Assembly (NCBI RefSeq): GCF_026723825.1
Contig: NZ_CP113519.1
Coordinates: 3,534,001-3,598,000, forward strand
Length of the DNA: 64,000 nt
DNA from: Pseudomonas sp. GOM7
Lineage (GTDB): Bacteria > Pseudomonadota > Gammaproteobacteria > Pseudomonadales > Pseudomonadaceae
Direction: 5' to 3'
Of this stretch, positions 56,901 to 64,000 are shown one piece after another; the first letter of the stretch is position 1; every line of letters begins with the position of its first letter. Position numbers and translations under genes: made by a program. The notes under the pieces were generated by a model. It saw only the letters and a program-made list of their open reading frames with translations. It did no database searches and was not told the DNA's origin.

Positions 56901-57763
56901 TCCTGATCATGCTCCGGCTGGCGCAGCAGCAGCGATTCCAGGGACCACTGGCGGGCGAAGCCGACGATGGTTTCGAGCGTTTCGCTGCGAGCGGAGAAGT
57001 TCGGCCCGCGATCATCGAAGATACTCAGGTTCGAGCCATGCACGCGATATTCGGTCAGGCACTCCGGCAACCGGGCGATGCTGCCCCGCGCCAGCAAGCG
57101 TCCCCACAGCTCGAAGTCCTGCACGTAACGCAGCAGCGGGTCATAACCACCGAGCGCGAGCAAGTCGCTCCTGCGCACCATCGCCGAGGGCGCATTGAGA
57201 AAGTTGCCGGTCAGCAGTTGACGGCGCAGGTGAGTGATCGGCTGGTTGAAGAACGCCTCGGTATCACCGCCGACTCTCGCGCCCTGGGCATCGATGACCG
57301 CGATCTCGCTGAACAGCGCAATGCACTCGGGATCGCCGCGCAGGTACTCCACCTGCCGGGCGATACGCTCCGGCAGCATGCGGTCATCGGAGCCGAGCAG
57401 GGCGACGAATTCACCCTGAGCCATCTCGAACAGACGATTGGCCGCTCGCGAGGGGCCTTCGTTCTCTGCCAGCAGCACGGTGCGGATCCGACCCGGATGG
57501 CGCAGCGCGAATTCCTCGATGACGGCGGCCGTGCCGTCCTTGGAGGCATCGTCGGCCACCAGGATCTCGATGTTCGGGTAGCGCTGCGCCAGTACCGAGT
57601 CGATCGCCTCGGCAATGTAAGCCTCATGGTTGTAAGCCGCGATGCAGACGCTCACCAGCGGCGTTGCGCGCCTGGCATCCTTGAATTCGCGCAAGCGCGT
57701 CAGGCCGGCGCGCAAATGATCGAGGGCGGGCGTCGCGATCGCCCCCTCAGGACGCTCACTCAT
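53960..57763 (-). CDS. fgtA: Very large multidomain flagellin glycosyltransferase (FgtA-like)
   Basis: A 1267-residue protein with no signal peptide. Residues about 35-260 form a GT-A family 2 domain (PLVSVCIAAYNHEAYIAEAIDSVLAQ; VADDASKDGT; GSDD). Residues about 410-600 resemble a second, degenerate GT2 fold (PLIAVVIVDLVGDTEALAATIKSLG). Residues about 650-900 form another GT2 domain (PLVSIIIPTKDQLPILQRCVESLLEK, DNNSE, LLNNDT). From 955 to the end is a GT-B-like domain (YELDDYLPNLP; GWAGGVSHTGDLELIADVV; LRLLEYGACGFPVVCSD). It lies beside fliC, like FgtA of P. aeruginosa and P. syringae, which attach the first sugar to flagellin Ser/Thr. Several enzymes in one chain suggest it may build an oligosaccharide. 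It overlaps the upstream isomerase gene by ATGA. Confidence 0.88.
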   Translation of the reverse strand: MSERPEGAIATPALDHLRAGLTRLREFKDARRATPLVSVCIAAYNHEAYIAEAIDSVLAQRYPNIEILVADDASKDGTAAVIEEFALRHPGRIRTVLLAENEGPSRAANRLFEMAQGEFVALLGSDDRMLPERIARQVEYLRGDPECIALFSEIAVIDAQGARVGGDTEAFFNQPITHLRRQLLTGNFLNAPSAMVRRSDLLALGGYDPLLRYVQDFELWGRLLARGSIARLPECLTEYRVHGSNLSIFDDRGPNFSARSETLETIVGFARQWSLESLLLRQPEHDQERAAALLELAGVLQLVDRKFFGKPALGTAHAYQLVLQAGRLYPELAKLVKQHIERSLENGFDAQWQPCAWQQGRAWFGEPRLALGDASGLRGELNTWLAERIPTQAQRTLIDDYLQAHDGGPLIAVVIVDLVGDTEALAATIKSLGAEDNWYASVRILVLSVAAVPATQRGGKLHMLQVDADSYIHTLNAELGEMDFDWTMVVQAGELFTPTGLLIAGLELVSASACTAVYGDELQRLPSGDLGAAFRPAFNLDLLLSFPVGMARHWLFRRDVLLQLGGFAEQDAGAMELGLILRLIENQGWGGIGHVDEPLLITQAPVLKDCPDEQAIIHGHLQRRGYAAARLVPHLPGRYRIHYGHQDAPLVSIIIPTKDQLPILQRCVESLLEKTAYGNYELLIVDNNSETPEALAWFEGVEALGDSKVRILRYPHPFNYSAINNMAARQARGDYLVLLNNDTAIISEHWLDELLNHALRPEVGIVGAKLLYPDGRIQHAGVLLGLRGPAEHPFIGDPMDAPGYMQRLQVDQNYSAVTAACLMIRKSIYAEVGGLEEQQFKVSYNDVDLCLKVREAGHLIVWTPHAVLMHEGSVSQKRIDPKAAEAKYKRFVGEQDAMYEKWLPALANDPAYNRNLSLNGKGFELEADSNLTWRPLTWRPLPVVLAHPADPWGCGNYRVIRPLRAMQRDALVDGMLSEGLLQVVELERYNPDVIVLQRQIGDERLEAMRRIKQFSSAFTVYELDDYLPNLPIKSVHREHMPRDILKSLRRGLGFVDRFVVSTAPLAEAFSGLHDDIRVVENRLPLEWWQGLEAKRRRGRKPRVGWAGGVSHTGDLELIADVVKELAGEVEWVFFGMCPAAIRPYVHEVHAGVEIDSYPAALARLDLDLAVAPVEQNLFNECKSNLRLLEYGACGFPVVCSDLECYKGDLPVTRVKNRFRDWVEAIRMYINDLDAAAVAGDRLRAAVYRDWMLEGAGLQRWHDAWMPD

Positions 57764-58179
57764 GCGTCACCTCCCCCCGTGACGACCTGGCGGAACTCAT
57801 CGTAGTCCCGGTAGTAGTCATCCTCCAGATAGTGTTCCGAGGCCAGCACCATGCACACCGAACCACTGGAGAAGTTATCGATCTCGCGCCAGATCATCGG
57901 CGGGATGTAGAGCCCATAGTAGGAGCGGTTGAGGTGGTACTTGAACTTGGTGCGGCCATCGTCGAGGGTGATGTCGAAACTGCCGGACATGGCGATCAGC
58001 AACTGGTGCAAGTCCTTGTGCGCATGGCCGCCACGGTGCGAGCCGCCCGGTACGTCGTACAGGTAATAGGCCCTCTTGATCTCGAAGGGTATATGGCGGC
58101 CGCCCTCGATGAAGGTGAGGTTGCCACGCGGGTCTTCTATTTTCGGCAGATCGATGATCTTGCAATGCTGCAGTGACAC
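57760..58179 (-). CDS. dTDP-4-oxo-6-deoxyhexose 3,4-ketoisomerase (FdtA/QdtA type)
   Basis: A 139-residue cupin protein of the FdtA/WxcM family: LPKIEDPRGNLTFIEGGRHIPFEIKRAYYLYDVPGG...RGGHAHKDLHQLLIAMSGSFDI. The conserved HAH pair and the YYGLYIPPMIWREIDNFSSGSVCMVLAS block are present. It converts dTDP-4-oxo to dTDP-3-oxo-6-deoxyhexose. It starts at GTG 58179, one nt after the aminotransferase stop. Fdt (galacto) or Qdt (gluco) stereochemistry cannot be told. Confidence 0.87.
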   Translation of the reverse strand: MSLQHCKIIDLPKIEDPRGNLTFIEGGRHIPFEIKRAYYLYDVPGGSHRGGHAHKDLHQLLIAMSGSFDITLDDGRTKFKYHLNRSYYGLYIPPMIWREIDNFSSGSVCMVLASEHYLEDDYYRDYDEFRQVVTGGGDA

Positions 58180-58180
58180 G

Positions 58181-59317
58181 TCAGTGCTCCCGTGCAGATG
58201 TATGGGGTTCGATGGCGGCAAAATCATTGCAGGCATCGATAACGCGGTTGACCTGCTCCGGCGTCAGGCCCGGGTAGAGCGGCAGGCTGAGCACCTGCTC
58301 GCTGAGCCCTTGCGCCACCGGCAGGTTCAGCGCACTGAACTCGTTGTACGCGGCCTGACGGTGGATAGGTGTGGGATAGTGGATCAGCGTCTGCACCCCG
58401 GCGCGCGCCAGATGCGCTTGCAAGGCATCGCGCTGGCGGCTGCGAATGACGAAAAGATGCCAGGCATGGCGCTCACCACTGCCAGGCAGGGCCGGTAAGC
58501 GAATATGTGGGTTGTCGATGGCCGCGCAGTAACGTCTGGCCAGCGCATCTCGCTCGGCCACGTCAGCATTCAATGCACGCAACTTGATACGCAGAAAAGC
58601 GGCCTGCAGTTCATCGAGCCGGGAATTCACGCCCTGCATCTCGTGGAGGTACTTGCGGCTGGAGCCATAGCTGCGCAACTGCCGCACGCAGGCTGCCAGT
58701 TCGGCATCCGCCGTCAGCACCGCCCCGCCGTCGCCCAGCGCCCCGAGGTTCTTGCCGGGAAAGAAACTGAAACCCGCTGCCTCGCCGAAACTGCCGGCCC
58801 GCCGCTCATCCAATGCTGCACCGTGGGCCTGAGCCGCGTCTTCGATCAGCAACAGCCCATGGTTGTCGGCCAGCTCGCGCAGTGCGCGCATATCGGCCAA
58901 ACGACCATACAGATGCACTGGCAACAGGGCCCGCGTACGTGTCGTGAGCGCGGCACCGACCGCTGCCGGCGAGAGATTGGCGGTGGCCTCGTCCGGTTCC
59001 ACCAGCACCGGCACCAGGCCGGCCTGGGAGACCGCCAACGCGGTGGCGATAAAGCTGTTGGCCGGCAGTATGACCTCGTCACCCGCCGTCAACCGGCCGA
59101 GCTCCACGTAGCCGCGCAGGATCAGGGTCAAGGCATCGAGCCCGTTGCCGACCCCCACGCAGTGGGCTACGCCGCAATAGGCCGCGAACTCCTCCTCGAA
59201 CGCCGCCAGCTCCTCGCCCTGGATGAACCAGCCGCTGGCCAGCACCCGCTGCAAGGCCGCGACGAATTCCGGCTCGAAGCGCTGGTTCAAACGCTGCAGA
59301 TCGAGAAAGGGAATCAT
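58181..59317 (-). CDS. DegT/DnrJ-family sugar aminotransferase (FdtB/QdtB type)
   Basis: A 378-residue PLP-dependent aminotransferase. The PLP lysine lies in [19 protein letters not shown], with [41 protein letters not shown] and [11 protein letters not shown]. With the adjacent isomerase it would make a dTDP-3-amino-3,6-dideoxyhexose. It overlaps the acyltransferase start by 4 nt. Confidence 0.9.
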   Translation of the reverse strand: MIPFLDLQRLNQRFEPEFVAALQRVLASGWFIQGEELAAFEEEFAAYCGVAHCVGVGNGLDALTLILRGYVELGRLTAGDEVILPANSFIATALAVSQAGLVPVLVEPDEATANLSPAAVGAALTTRTRALLPVHLYGRLADMRALRELADNHGLLLIEDAAQAHGAALDERRAGSFGEAAGFSFFPGKNLGALGDGGAVLTADAELAACVRQLRSYGSSRKYLHEMQGVNSRLDELQAAFLRIKLRALNADVAERDALARRYCAAIDNPHIRLPALPGSGERHAWHLFVIRSRQRDALQAHLARAGVQTLIHYPTPIHRQAAYNEFSALNLPVAQGLSEQVLSLPLYPGLTPEQVNRVIDACNDFAAIEPHTSAREH

Positions 59318-59793
59318 GCCTGCACCAGCCCATCATCCAGCTTGCGCACAACCCGCGCCGGATTGCCCAACACCAGGGTTCCAGGCGGCACGTCACGCGT
59401 GACCACCGCCCCCGCGCCGACCATCGCGCCCTGCCCGATTACCAGCCCAGGGAGGATCACCGCACCGGCGCCAATCGAGGCGCGCGCTTCGATAATGGTA
59501 GTCTCGAAACGCTCCGGGTATTCACGCGAACGCGGATAGCGATCGTTGGTGAAGCTGACGTTGGGGCCTATGAAGACATCGTCGGCCACGCGCAGCCCGT
59601 CCCACAATTGCACGCCGCTCTTGATGGTGACGCGATCACCGATCAGCACATCGTTCTCGATGAAGCAGTGCGAACAGACATTGCAGTCCTTGCCGATGCG
59701 CGCACCGGGCAGGACGACGACGAACTGCCAGATACGGGTGTGCTCGCCTATGGCGCTCGACTGCACGTCGGCCAGTGGATGAATCGAACTCAT
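59314..59793 (-). CDS. Left-handed beta-helix acyltransferase (N-acetyltransferase of an amino sugar)
   Basis: A 159-residue hexapeptide-repeat acyltransferase ([62 protein letters not shown]...[19 protein letters not shown]...[45 protein letters not shown]). It resembles the QdtC/WlbB group that acetylates dTDP- or UDP-3-amino sugars. It probably acylates the product of its neighbour. ATGA overlaps on both sides couple its translation. Confidence 0.87.
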   Translation of the reverse strand: MSSIHPLADVQSSAIGEHTRIWQFVVVLPGARIGKDCNVCSHCFIENDVLIGDRVTIKSGVQLWDGLRVADDVFIGPNVSFTNDRYPRSREYPERFETTIIEARASIGAGAVILPGLVIGQGAMVGAGAVVTRDVPPGTLVLGNPARVVRKLDDGLVQA

Positions 59794-61568
59794 AGGCTCA
59801 ACGCCGACTTGATGTGATTGACCACACGCTCTCCGGCATGACCATCGAAGCCGGCGAAGAAATGCTCGATAAACGCCTTGCGTCGCTGGGCATCATCGGC
59901 TGGGCGCTGGCTCAAGCCATCGAGGAACAGCTCGACCCCGGCCATGTCCGCGGCCCGATCATAATGCTGAACCACGGCTTCACCCTCAGCGTTGAGGCCG
60001 AGGCCATGGGGGTTCTCCAGATACAGGACCGGCTTGCCGGTCACCAGATACTCCATCAGGAACGAGCCGACATCGCTCATCATCGCGCAACTGGCGGCGA
60101 AGGCATGCCGATGATCGGCGCGCTCGTCGATGATCACGCCAAGCGCCGTCAGCTCACGGCGCATGGCCACCACACCCTCGGCGTCCAGCAGCCCCAGGTT
60201 GATCAGCTTGCGCCACAGCAGCGGGTGCGGCCGGAACAGCAACACCAGATCCTTGCGCGCGGCGAATGCCGAGACGATGTCCATGCCCAGGCGGTCGAAG
60301 GTGGACCAGAGGTCGGCATCGAAGGAAAAGTGCGCATTCCACAGCACCGCCCGGCGCTCGCCGATCTGCTCCAGCAGGTGCGGATCCACCGGGAAGCTTT
60401 CCAGGTCCACCAGGCCATCCATGCGCGGATGCCCGGACACCACCACATGGCTGTCTCCCGTGGGGCAATGGCTGCCGAACAGGGCTTTGGCTCCTTGCGA
60501 ACGCACATAAACGGCGGAGGCATGCATTTCCGCCGGCTGACCGAACTGCATGGCCATATTGGCCTCGCCACCGCCCACTTCGAGCCCGTAGGGGATATAG
60601 GCAGTGAAGGCTACACGCCGGCGTATCTCGGCAAACTGGTAAGGCAGCGGCCGGGTGGCGTCGTAGGGCGAGGTGAACAAGGCGACATCAAAGTGTGCCG
60701 TGTCCGGATCCAGTTCATCCCAGTAGACGTAAGGCACGCCCAGGGCGTCGAGATGCCGCTGCGAGTCCTGTCGGTTCCAACTGTAGTCGACGTGCAGGAA
60801 AGGCAGGAGCACCACCGTGGTGTGAATCGACTCGTCCTTGCACAGGGCCGCCCAGACGCTACTGACATTGCCCCAGGAGGCCGGTAGCTGATAGAAGATC
60901 GCCACGCTGAGCTTCTTCCCCACGCTCAGCGCAGTGGCCTCGCTGTTTGCCGGGCAATGCAGCAGGTAAAGCACCCGGCCCTGACCCTGCTGCCCTTCGG
61001 CCAGCACGAAGCGCTGCACTAGACGCAGCCCCTGCTGGGTAAAGGCTTGCAGATACGGCGCCTCCTGCCGGTAGAGGGTCTCGTACTCAGCGTCGCAGTG
61101 GTAATGCTCGGCTGCGCCGTCGAGCATCAGCCAGTCCTCGAGTACCAGATAACCACCGGGCTGCAGGGCCTGCACCAGCGTATTCACGGCGCGAGTGAAA
61201 GCTGCAGGCTCGATCAGACAGGCCAGCAAGCCCATGCTCGCCACCCGTTCGTAACGACCATCGATCTCCAGCCCCGTGATATCGCCCTGGGCAAAACGCA
61301 GCCCCTGCACCTGGCGTTTACAGGCCTGCTCGATCAGGTGCGGCGAAAGATCCACGCCCAGCGCCTCTCGGCAGTCCTTGGCCAGCACCTGGGTAATTTC
61401 GCCATCGGCGCAGCCCAGATCAAGCAACCGTCCACCTTGAGGCAGCAACGGCAGTATGTAGGTGTTCAACACGAAATGTTGCTGAGAGTAGATCTCGGGC
61501 TTGTCCAGCCGACCACTCCTGGCCTGGCGCCAAAAGCGCTGGGAGACTTCACCCCTGCTATCGCTCAT
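59790..61568 (-). CDS. Methyltransferase fused to CDP-glycerol glycerophosphotransferase-like domain
   Basis: A 592-residue protein. Residues about 1-200 are a class I SAM methyltransferase ([34 protein letters not shown]). Residues about 220-590 look like a CDP-glycerol glycerophosphotransferase (Pfam Glyphos_transf type, GT-B fold): [29 protein letters not shown]-like [54 protein letters not shown]. Such enzymes move a phospho-alcohol from a CDP carrier to a glycan. Fusion to a methyltransferase is notable. A gene of this kind is recalled in the b-type flagellin region of P. aeruginosa, but the role here is inferred. Confidence 0.75.
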   Translation of the reverse strand: MSDSRGEVSQRFWRQARSGRLDKPEIYSQQHFVLNTYILPLLPQGGRLLDLGCADGEITQVLAKDCREALGVDLSPHLIEQACKRQVQGLRFAQGDITGLEIDGRYERVASMGLLACLIEPAAFTRAVNTLVQALQPGGYLVLEDWLMLDGAAEHYHCDAEYETLYRQEAPYLQAFTQQGLRLVQRFVLAEGQQGQGRVLYLLHCPANSEATALSVGKKLSVAIFYQLPASWGNVSSVWAALCKDESIHTTVVLLPFLHVDYSWNRQDSQRHLDALGVPYVYWDELDPDTAHFDVALFTSPYDATRPLPYQFAEIRRRVAFTAYIPYGLEVGGGEANMAMQFGQPAEMHASAVYVRSQGAKALFGSHCPTGDSHVVVSGHPRMDGLVDLESFPVDPHLLEQIGERRAVLWNAHFSFDADLWSTFDRLGMDIVSAFAARKDLVLLFRPHPLLWRKLINLGLLDAEGVVAMRRELTALGVIIDERADHRHAFAASCAMMSDVGSFLMEYLVTGKPVLYLENPHGLGLNAEGEAVVQHYDRAADMAGVELFLDGLSQRPADDAQRRKAFIEHFFAGFDGHAGERVVNHIKSALSL

Positions 61569-61679
61569 ACGGGTTCAACCTTGTAATGGGTGTTTCTCGT
61601 TACGTCCAAGATCACGCTCGATCCCTGTTATGTGGCTCGCCTTTGCGCCATCTTTTGCGTGGCGCATGCATGGGGCTGG

Positions 61680-62342
61680 CTATCGATTCTGCCCCCATTG
61701 GCTGGCCAGTACATTGCGCGCCATATCGAGATCCGCCGTGGTGTCGATATCGAACGCCTTGAGCTCGAATGCAGGCAAAGGCAGATGTGTTTCAATCGCC
61801 TGGTAGACATAGATAGGCTCGTTACGCACGAGCTCGGGGCGCAGTACGGCGATCCCCGTCCACTCCATTGCCGGACGCGGCTCACGGGTAAAGCCCTGCA
61901 CCAGCGCCCCCGAATCGTCGAGAAGCACCCTCACCCCATCGCTGGTGATATAGGGTGACACTCCGATCAATTGCTCATGATCAGCGCTGGCCTCAAGAAA
62001 GGCAGTGAAACTGCGCGGCTCGACCACGGTATCCGCATCAAGAACCAGAAAGCGCTCGTCCAGATGACGCGACACGCGATAGATACTCTGCAAGGTGTTG
62101 GTACGTGCATAGTCGGGATTACGCACGATGATCAGATCCGGGCGTAGGGAAACGGCATGCTCGATCACTTCCTCTTCATGAAAGCCCACTACCAGCCAGA
62201 CGGTCTCGGCCCACTGCAGACGCTCCAGATGCCAGTCCAGCAGTGAACGCCCAGCCACCTCGACCAGACACTTGGGCTTGTTCAGCCCCAAACGCGAGCC
62301 GATACCGGCCGCACTGATCACAACGTGCTTAACAGGCGACAT
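61680..62342 (-). CDS. Sugar or alcohol-phosphate nucleotidyltransferase (LicC-like)
   Basis: A 220-residue NTP-transferase: VISAAGIGSRLGLNKPKCLVEVAGRSLLDWHLERL, with the catalytic Lys after G-x-G-x-R-L, PDYARTNTLQSIYRVSR and LVLDADTVV. It resembles choline-phosphate cytidylyltransferases and short pyrophosphorylases, rather than RmlA. It would make a CDP- (or other NDP-) activated donor, possibly for the phosphotransferase in the neighbouring gene. Overlap with the HAD gene is 25 bp. Confidence 0.78.
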   Translation of the reverse strand: MSPVKHVVISAAGIGSRLGLNKPKCLVEVAGRSLLDWHLERLQWAETVWLVVGFHEEEVIEHAVSLRPDLIIVRNPDYARTNTLQSIYRVSRHLDERFLVLDADTVVEPRSFTAFLEASADHEQLIGVSPYITSDGVRVLLDDSGALVQGFTREPRPAMEWTGIAVLRPELVRNEPIYVYQAIETHLPLPAFELKAFDIDTTADLDMARNVLASQWGQNR

Positions 62343-62923
62343 AGGGCTTTCCCGTCGTAGGTAACGAAATCGCTGAGTTTGACCAGCACCTGGTTGGGGG
62401 CATGCACCCCGCCGTAGGCAATGCGCCAGTCGGCGGCCTCGAACATCGGTACATCGTTCATACCCTCGCCGACCGCAACGATACGCTCGAAGCGCCCGCG
62501 CAAACTGCTGACGGCATCGCCTTTATGAAGGATATGCTCGACCCCTTCCAACTGACCGTCCTGACCCAGCCGCGCCCGCGAGGTGAAGCTCTGGATCCCC
62601 AGCTTGTCGAGCACGGGCCTGACCCAGAGATCGAGGTTGCCGGTGACCACGAATGCCTGCTGTGGATGTCGCGATATGAACTCGAGTATGGCCGGGTCGA
62701 ATTCCACCTGTTCGTCGAGGGCCGAATGAATCCAGTCCAGCCTGGCATCACGCAGCAGGCGCACGCGAAGCTTGAAGGATTTGTCGAAGGGCAACAGGCC
62801 GTCGATGGTGGCCTGCGTCAAGACACTGATTTCATCTTCCAGCCCCACAGAGGAGGCAATCAGAGGCAGTAGTTCCTGGCGAGTCAGGGTGCCATCCAGA
62901 TCGAAACAGTAGGCTGTCGTCAT
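62318..62923 (-). CDS. HAD-IB family phosphatase (SerB-like)
   Basis: A 201-residue HAD hydrolase: YCFDLDGTLTRQELLPLIASS with the nucleophile Asp, FVVTGNLDLWVRPVLDKLG, HKGDAV, and the final motif VAVGEGMNDVPMFEAAD. It is similar to phosphoserine phosphatase-like enzymes. In this operon it probably dephosphorylates or tailors a phospho-intermediate for the flagellin modification. It overlaps the methyltransferase stop by ATGA. Confidence 0.8.
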   Translation of the reverse strand: MTTAYCFDLDGTLTRQELLPLIASSVGLEDEISVLTQATIDGLLPFDKSFKLRVRLLRDARLDWIHSALDEQVEFDPAILEFISRHPQQAFVVTGNLDLWVRPVLDKLGIQSFTSRARLGQDGQLEGVEHILHKGDAVSSLRGRFERIVAVGEGMNDVPMFEAADWRIAYGGVHAPNQVLVKLSDFVTYDGKALCRLLSTL

Positions 62924-63690
62924 CCCTGCTCTCCCTCACAGCGCAGCACGAAGAAATACTGACGGGTTTCCACCCGTTTTTCCAACCCATCGGGAAACAG
63001 GAACCCCTCTCGCTCGATCCTTATGGCCTTTCCGGCAAAGGCCGCATTCATCATGGCCTGCAGCTCGTCGACGGTACGATAGATGGCCGAGTATTCATCT
63101 GCCAGTTCTTCAGAGTAATAGCGATCGAGGGTGAAACGCTCGCTGACACCAACCGGCTCACGCAGGTAGATGGCACCACCTGGGGCGCAGAAGCAGGCAG
63201 CATCGCGGAGCACTTTCACGCAGTCCTCATCGTTCAGATAGATGAGCAGGCCGGATATGAGAAGAAGATCGAAAGGCCCCGGTACGGCAAGCTCGTCAGC
63301 GCGAATATCGGTTGCCGACATGACCTGAAAGCTGAGCCCTGCGATACCACGCTGCTCGGCCTCCTGTCGTGCCTTGCCAATCAGGCTGGACGAGAAATCC
63401 AGCCCGAGATACTGCAACCGAGGACAGTGCTCGACGAGAAACCAGCCCCAGCGACCGATGCCACAGCCGATATCGAGCGCACTTTTGACGCCACTTAGAC
63501 CCAGCACGGCTGCCACGGCGGCCTTCTCGGCCAGATCACGCGCCGCCACAAGATCAGGCTCGCGATCCTGATACATGGTTGCACTGAGCAGATTGGTGTA
63601 TTCGCGCTGTCCGCGGGACTCGAAGAAAGACTGCGTAGCATCGTAATCGATGGCTACCTGTCGTCCCTTGATGCGTCGAGAGTCAGTCAA
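62920..63690 (-). CDS. Class I SAM-dependent methyltransferase, first gene of glycosylation operon
   Basis: A 256-residue protein: ALDIGCGIGRWGWFLVEHCPRLQYLGLDFSSSLIGKA, DLLLISGLLIYLNDEDCV, CAPGGAIYLREPV. It likely methylates a glycan or its precursor. It is the first gene of the minus-strand operon that ends at the large glycosyltransferase. Base composition of 62.3-63.7 kb appears slightly richer in A+T than the flagellar core. Confidence 0.85.
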   Translation of the reverse strand: MTDSRRIKGRQVAIDYDATQSFFESRGQREYTNLLSATMYQDREPDLVAARDLAEKAAVAAVLGLSGVKSALDIGCGIGRWGWFLVEHCPRLQYLGLDFSSSLIGKARQEAEQRGIAGLSFQVMSATDIRADELAVPGPFDLLLISGLLIYLNDEDCVKVLRDAACFCAPGGAIYLREPVGVSERFTLDRYYSEELADEYSAIYRTVDELQAMMNAAFAGKAIRIEREGFLFPDGLEKRVETRQYFFVLRCEGEQG

Positions 63691-63789
63691 GATATGCCCT
63701 CACAGGTCGTCGGTTCTGACACTATCAAGCGTAGACCGGGAAATGCCTGCGCCGGATAGCTGGCACAAGCACGATCTTTTTCCCAGTAC

Positions 63790-63805
63790 AGCAAGAAGTC
63801 GGCCA
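63790..63805 (-). promoter_or_regulatory. Candidate sigma54 promoter of the glycosylation operon
   Basis: The minus strand reads TGGCCGACTTCTTGCT, with GG and GC at the right spacing (TGGnnn-N5-TTGCW), about 100 bp before the first methyltransferase gene. If real, it places flagellin modification under RpoN and probably FleQ or FleR, with the hook-basal-body tiers. Confidence 0.55.
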
Positions 63806-63837
63806 ACCCGCAGCAAGCAAATCGATGCAACGAGCGT

Positions 63838-64000
63838 TCAACGCAATTGATTGAACAGATTCAGCCCGGCGATCTTCACGTAGCTCTGCTGCGCCGCCTC
63901 GAGGATGATGCTCTGGAAAGACAGGCGCGACAGGGCCTCAGCGTAGTCCAGTTCGCGCAACTCGGCCTGCACGGACTTGTTCACCAGAGCCACGTCCTCG
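63838..64000 (-). CDS. flgL: FlgL, hook-filament junction protein (3' end only)
   Basis: The last 53 codons of a gene that continues beyond the window. The protein ends with QAELRELDYAEALSRLSFQS, then IILEAAQQSYVKIAGLNLFNQLR. This is the C-terminal D0/D1 helix of FlgL/flagellin-like proteins, ending NLFNQL as in FlgL. The position next to the glycosylation island and fliC agrees. Confidence 0.9.
   Translation of the reverse strand, partial: EDVALVNKSVQAELRELDYAEALSRLSFQSIILEAAQQSYVKIAGLNLFNQLR

Noticed and set aside
54923..57805. A 960-codon open frame on the plus strand opposite the giant glycosyltransferase
   Set aside because: It is an antisense shadow of a high-GC gene; the minus-strand frame encodes clear glycosyltransferase motifs, and the antisense product is rich in His/Gln/Arg low complexity with no family motif.
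1..64000. tRNA, rRNA, riboswitch or prophage sequence
   Set aside because: None recognised on reading both strands; intergenic spaces are short and explained by promoters, terminators or repeats. A tRNAscan or Infernal run could still find something small.

Overview
The window is a contiguous piece of a high-GC gammaproteobacterial chromosome, almost certainly a Pseudomonas (inference: the mendocina/oleovorans side of the genus). Reasons are the full ccmABCDEFGHI cytochrome c maturation operon next to the polar flagellar/chemotaxis locus, FleQ/FleS/FleR and FlhF/FleN regulators, MotC/MotD stators, a flaG-fliD-fliS block beside a single fliC, RpoN- and FliA-type promoters, and REP-like elements. 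It carries roughly 60 genes. Nearly everything from 13.3 kb to the end lies on the minus strand.

Layout. 0-2.7 kb: the start of an exported protein (partial, minus), a voltage-gated-type K+ channel and an SLC13/DASS anion transporter (plus). 2.7-10.3 kb: ccmA-B-C-D-E-F-G-H-I plus a lipoprotein (minus). 10.5-12.4 kb: a plus-strand pair made of a FliK-like protein and a stand-alone FlhB C-terminal-domain protein. 12.4-13.3 kb: a compound inverted repeat. 13.3-24 kb: DUF2802, cheW, a ParP-like CheW protein, a ParA/ParC-like ATPase, motD, motC, cheB, cheA, cheZ, cheY, fliA and fleN. 24-34.7 kb: flhF, flhA, flhB and fliR-Q-P-O-N-M-L-K. 34.8-37.2 kb: an HptB-HsbR-HsbA phosphorelay/anti-anti-sigma module. 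37.2-38.4 kb: the second compound repeat. 38.4-44.2 kb: fliJ-I-H-G-F-E. 44.4-48.8 kb: fleR, fleS and fleQ. 49-53.8 kb: a fliT-like gene, two fliS genes, fliD, flaG and fliC. 54-63.7 kb: an eight-gene flagellin glycosylation island. 63.8 kb to the end: the 3' end of flgL.

Together the genes form nearly the whole flagellar hierarchy. FleQ and RpoN would act at the sigma54-type promoters seen before flhA, fliL, fliE, fleS, the glycosylation island and, more weakly, fliD. FleSR would drive the next tier. FliA would drive fliC from a near-consensus sigma28 promoter. FlhF and FleN set flagellar number and place, and the ParA/ParP-like proteins probably localise the chemotaxis array.

The most unusual content is of three kinds. 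First, the glycosylation island combines genes for a dTDP-3-amino-3,6-dideoxyhexose (FdtA/FdtB/acyltransferase type) with a nucleotidyltransferase, an HAD phosphatase, a methyltransferase and a methyltransferase-CDP-glycerol-phosphotransferase fusion, which together suggest a phosphate-linked decoration. Second, several repeat families sit at telling places: a roughly 0.9 kb compound inverted element appears twice in opposite orientation around a 24 kb block; a small element lies inside the start of ccmH; and a 35-bp repeat lies at the same spacing upstream of two sigma54 promoters. Third, CheA carries a four-copy acidic motif in its linker. No tRNA, rRNA, CRISPR array, transposase gene or prophage was recognised.
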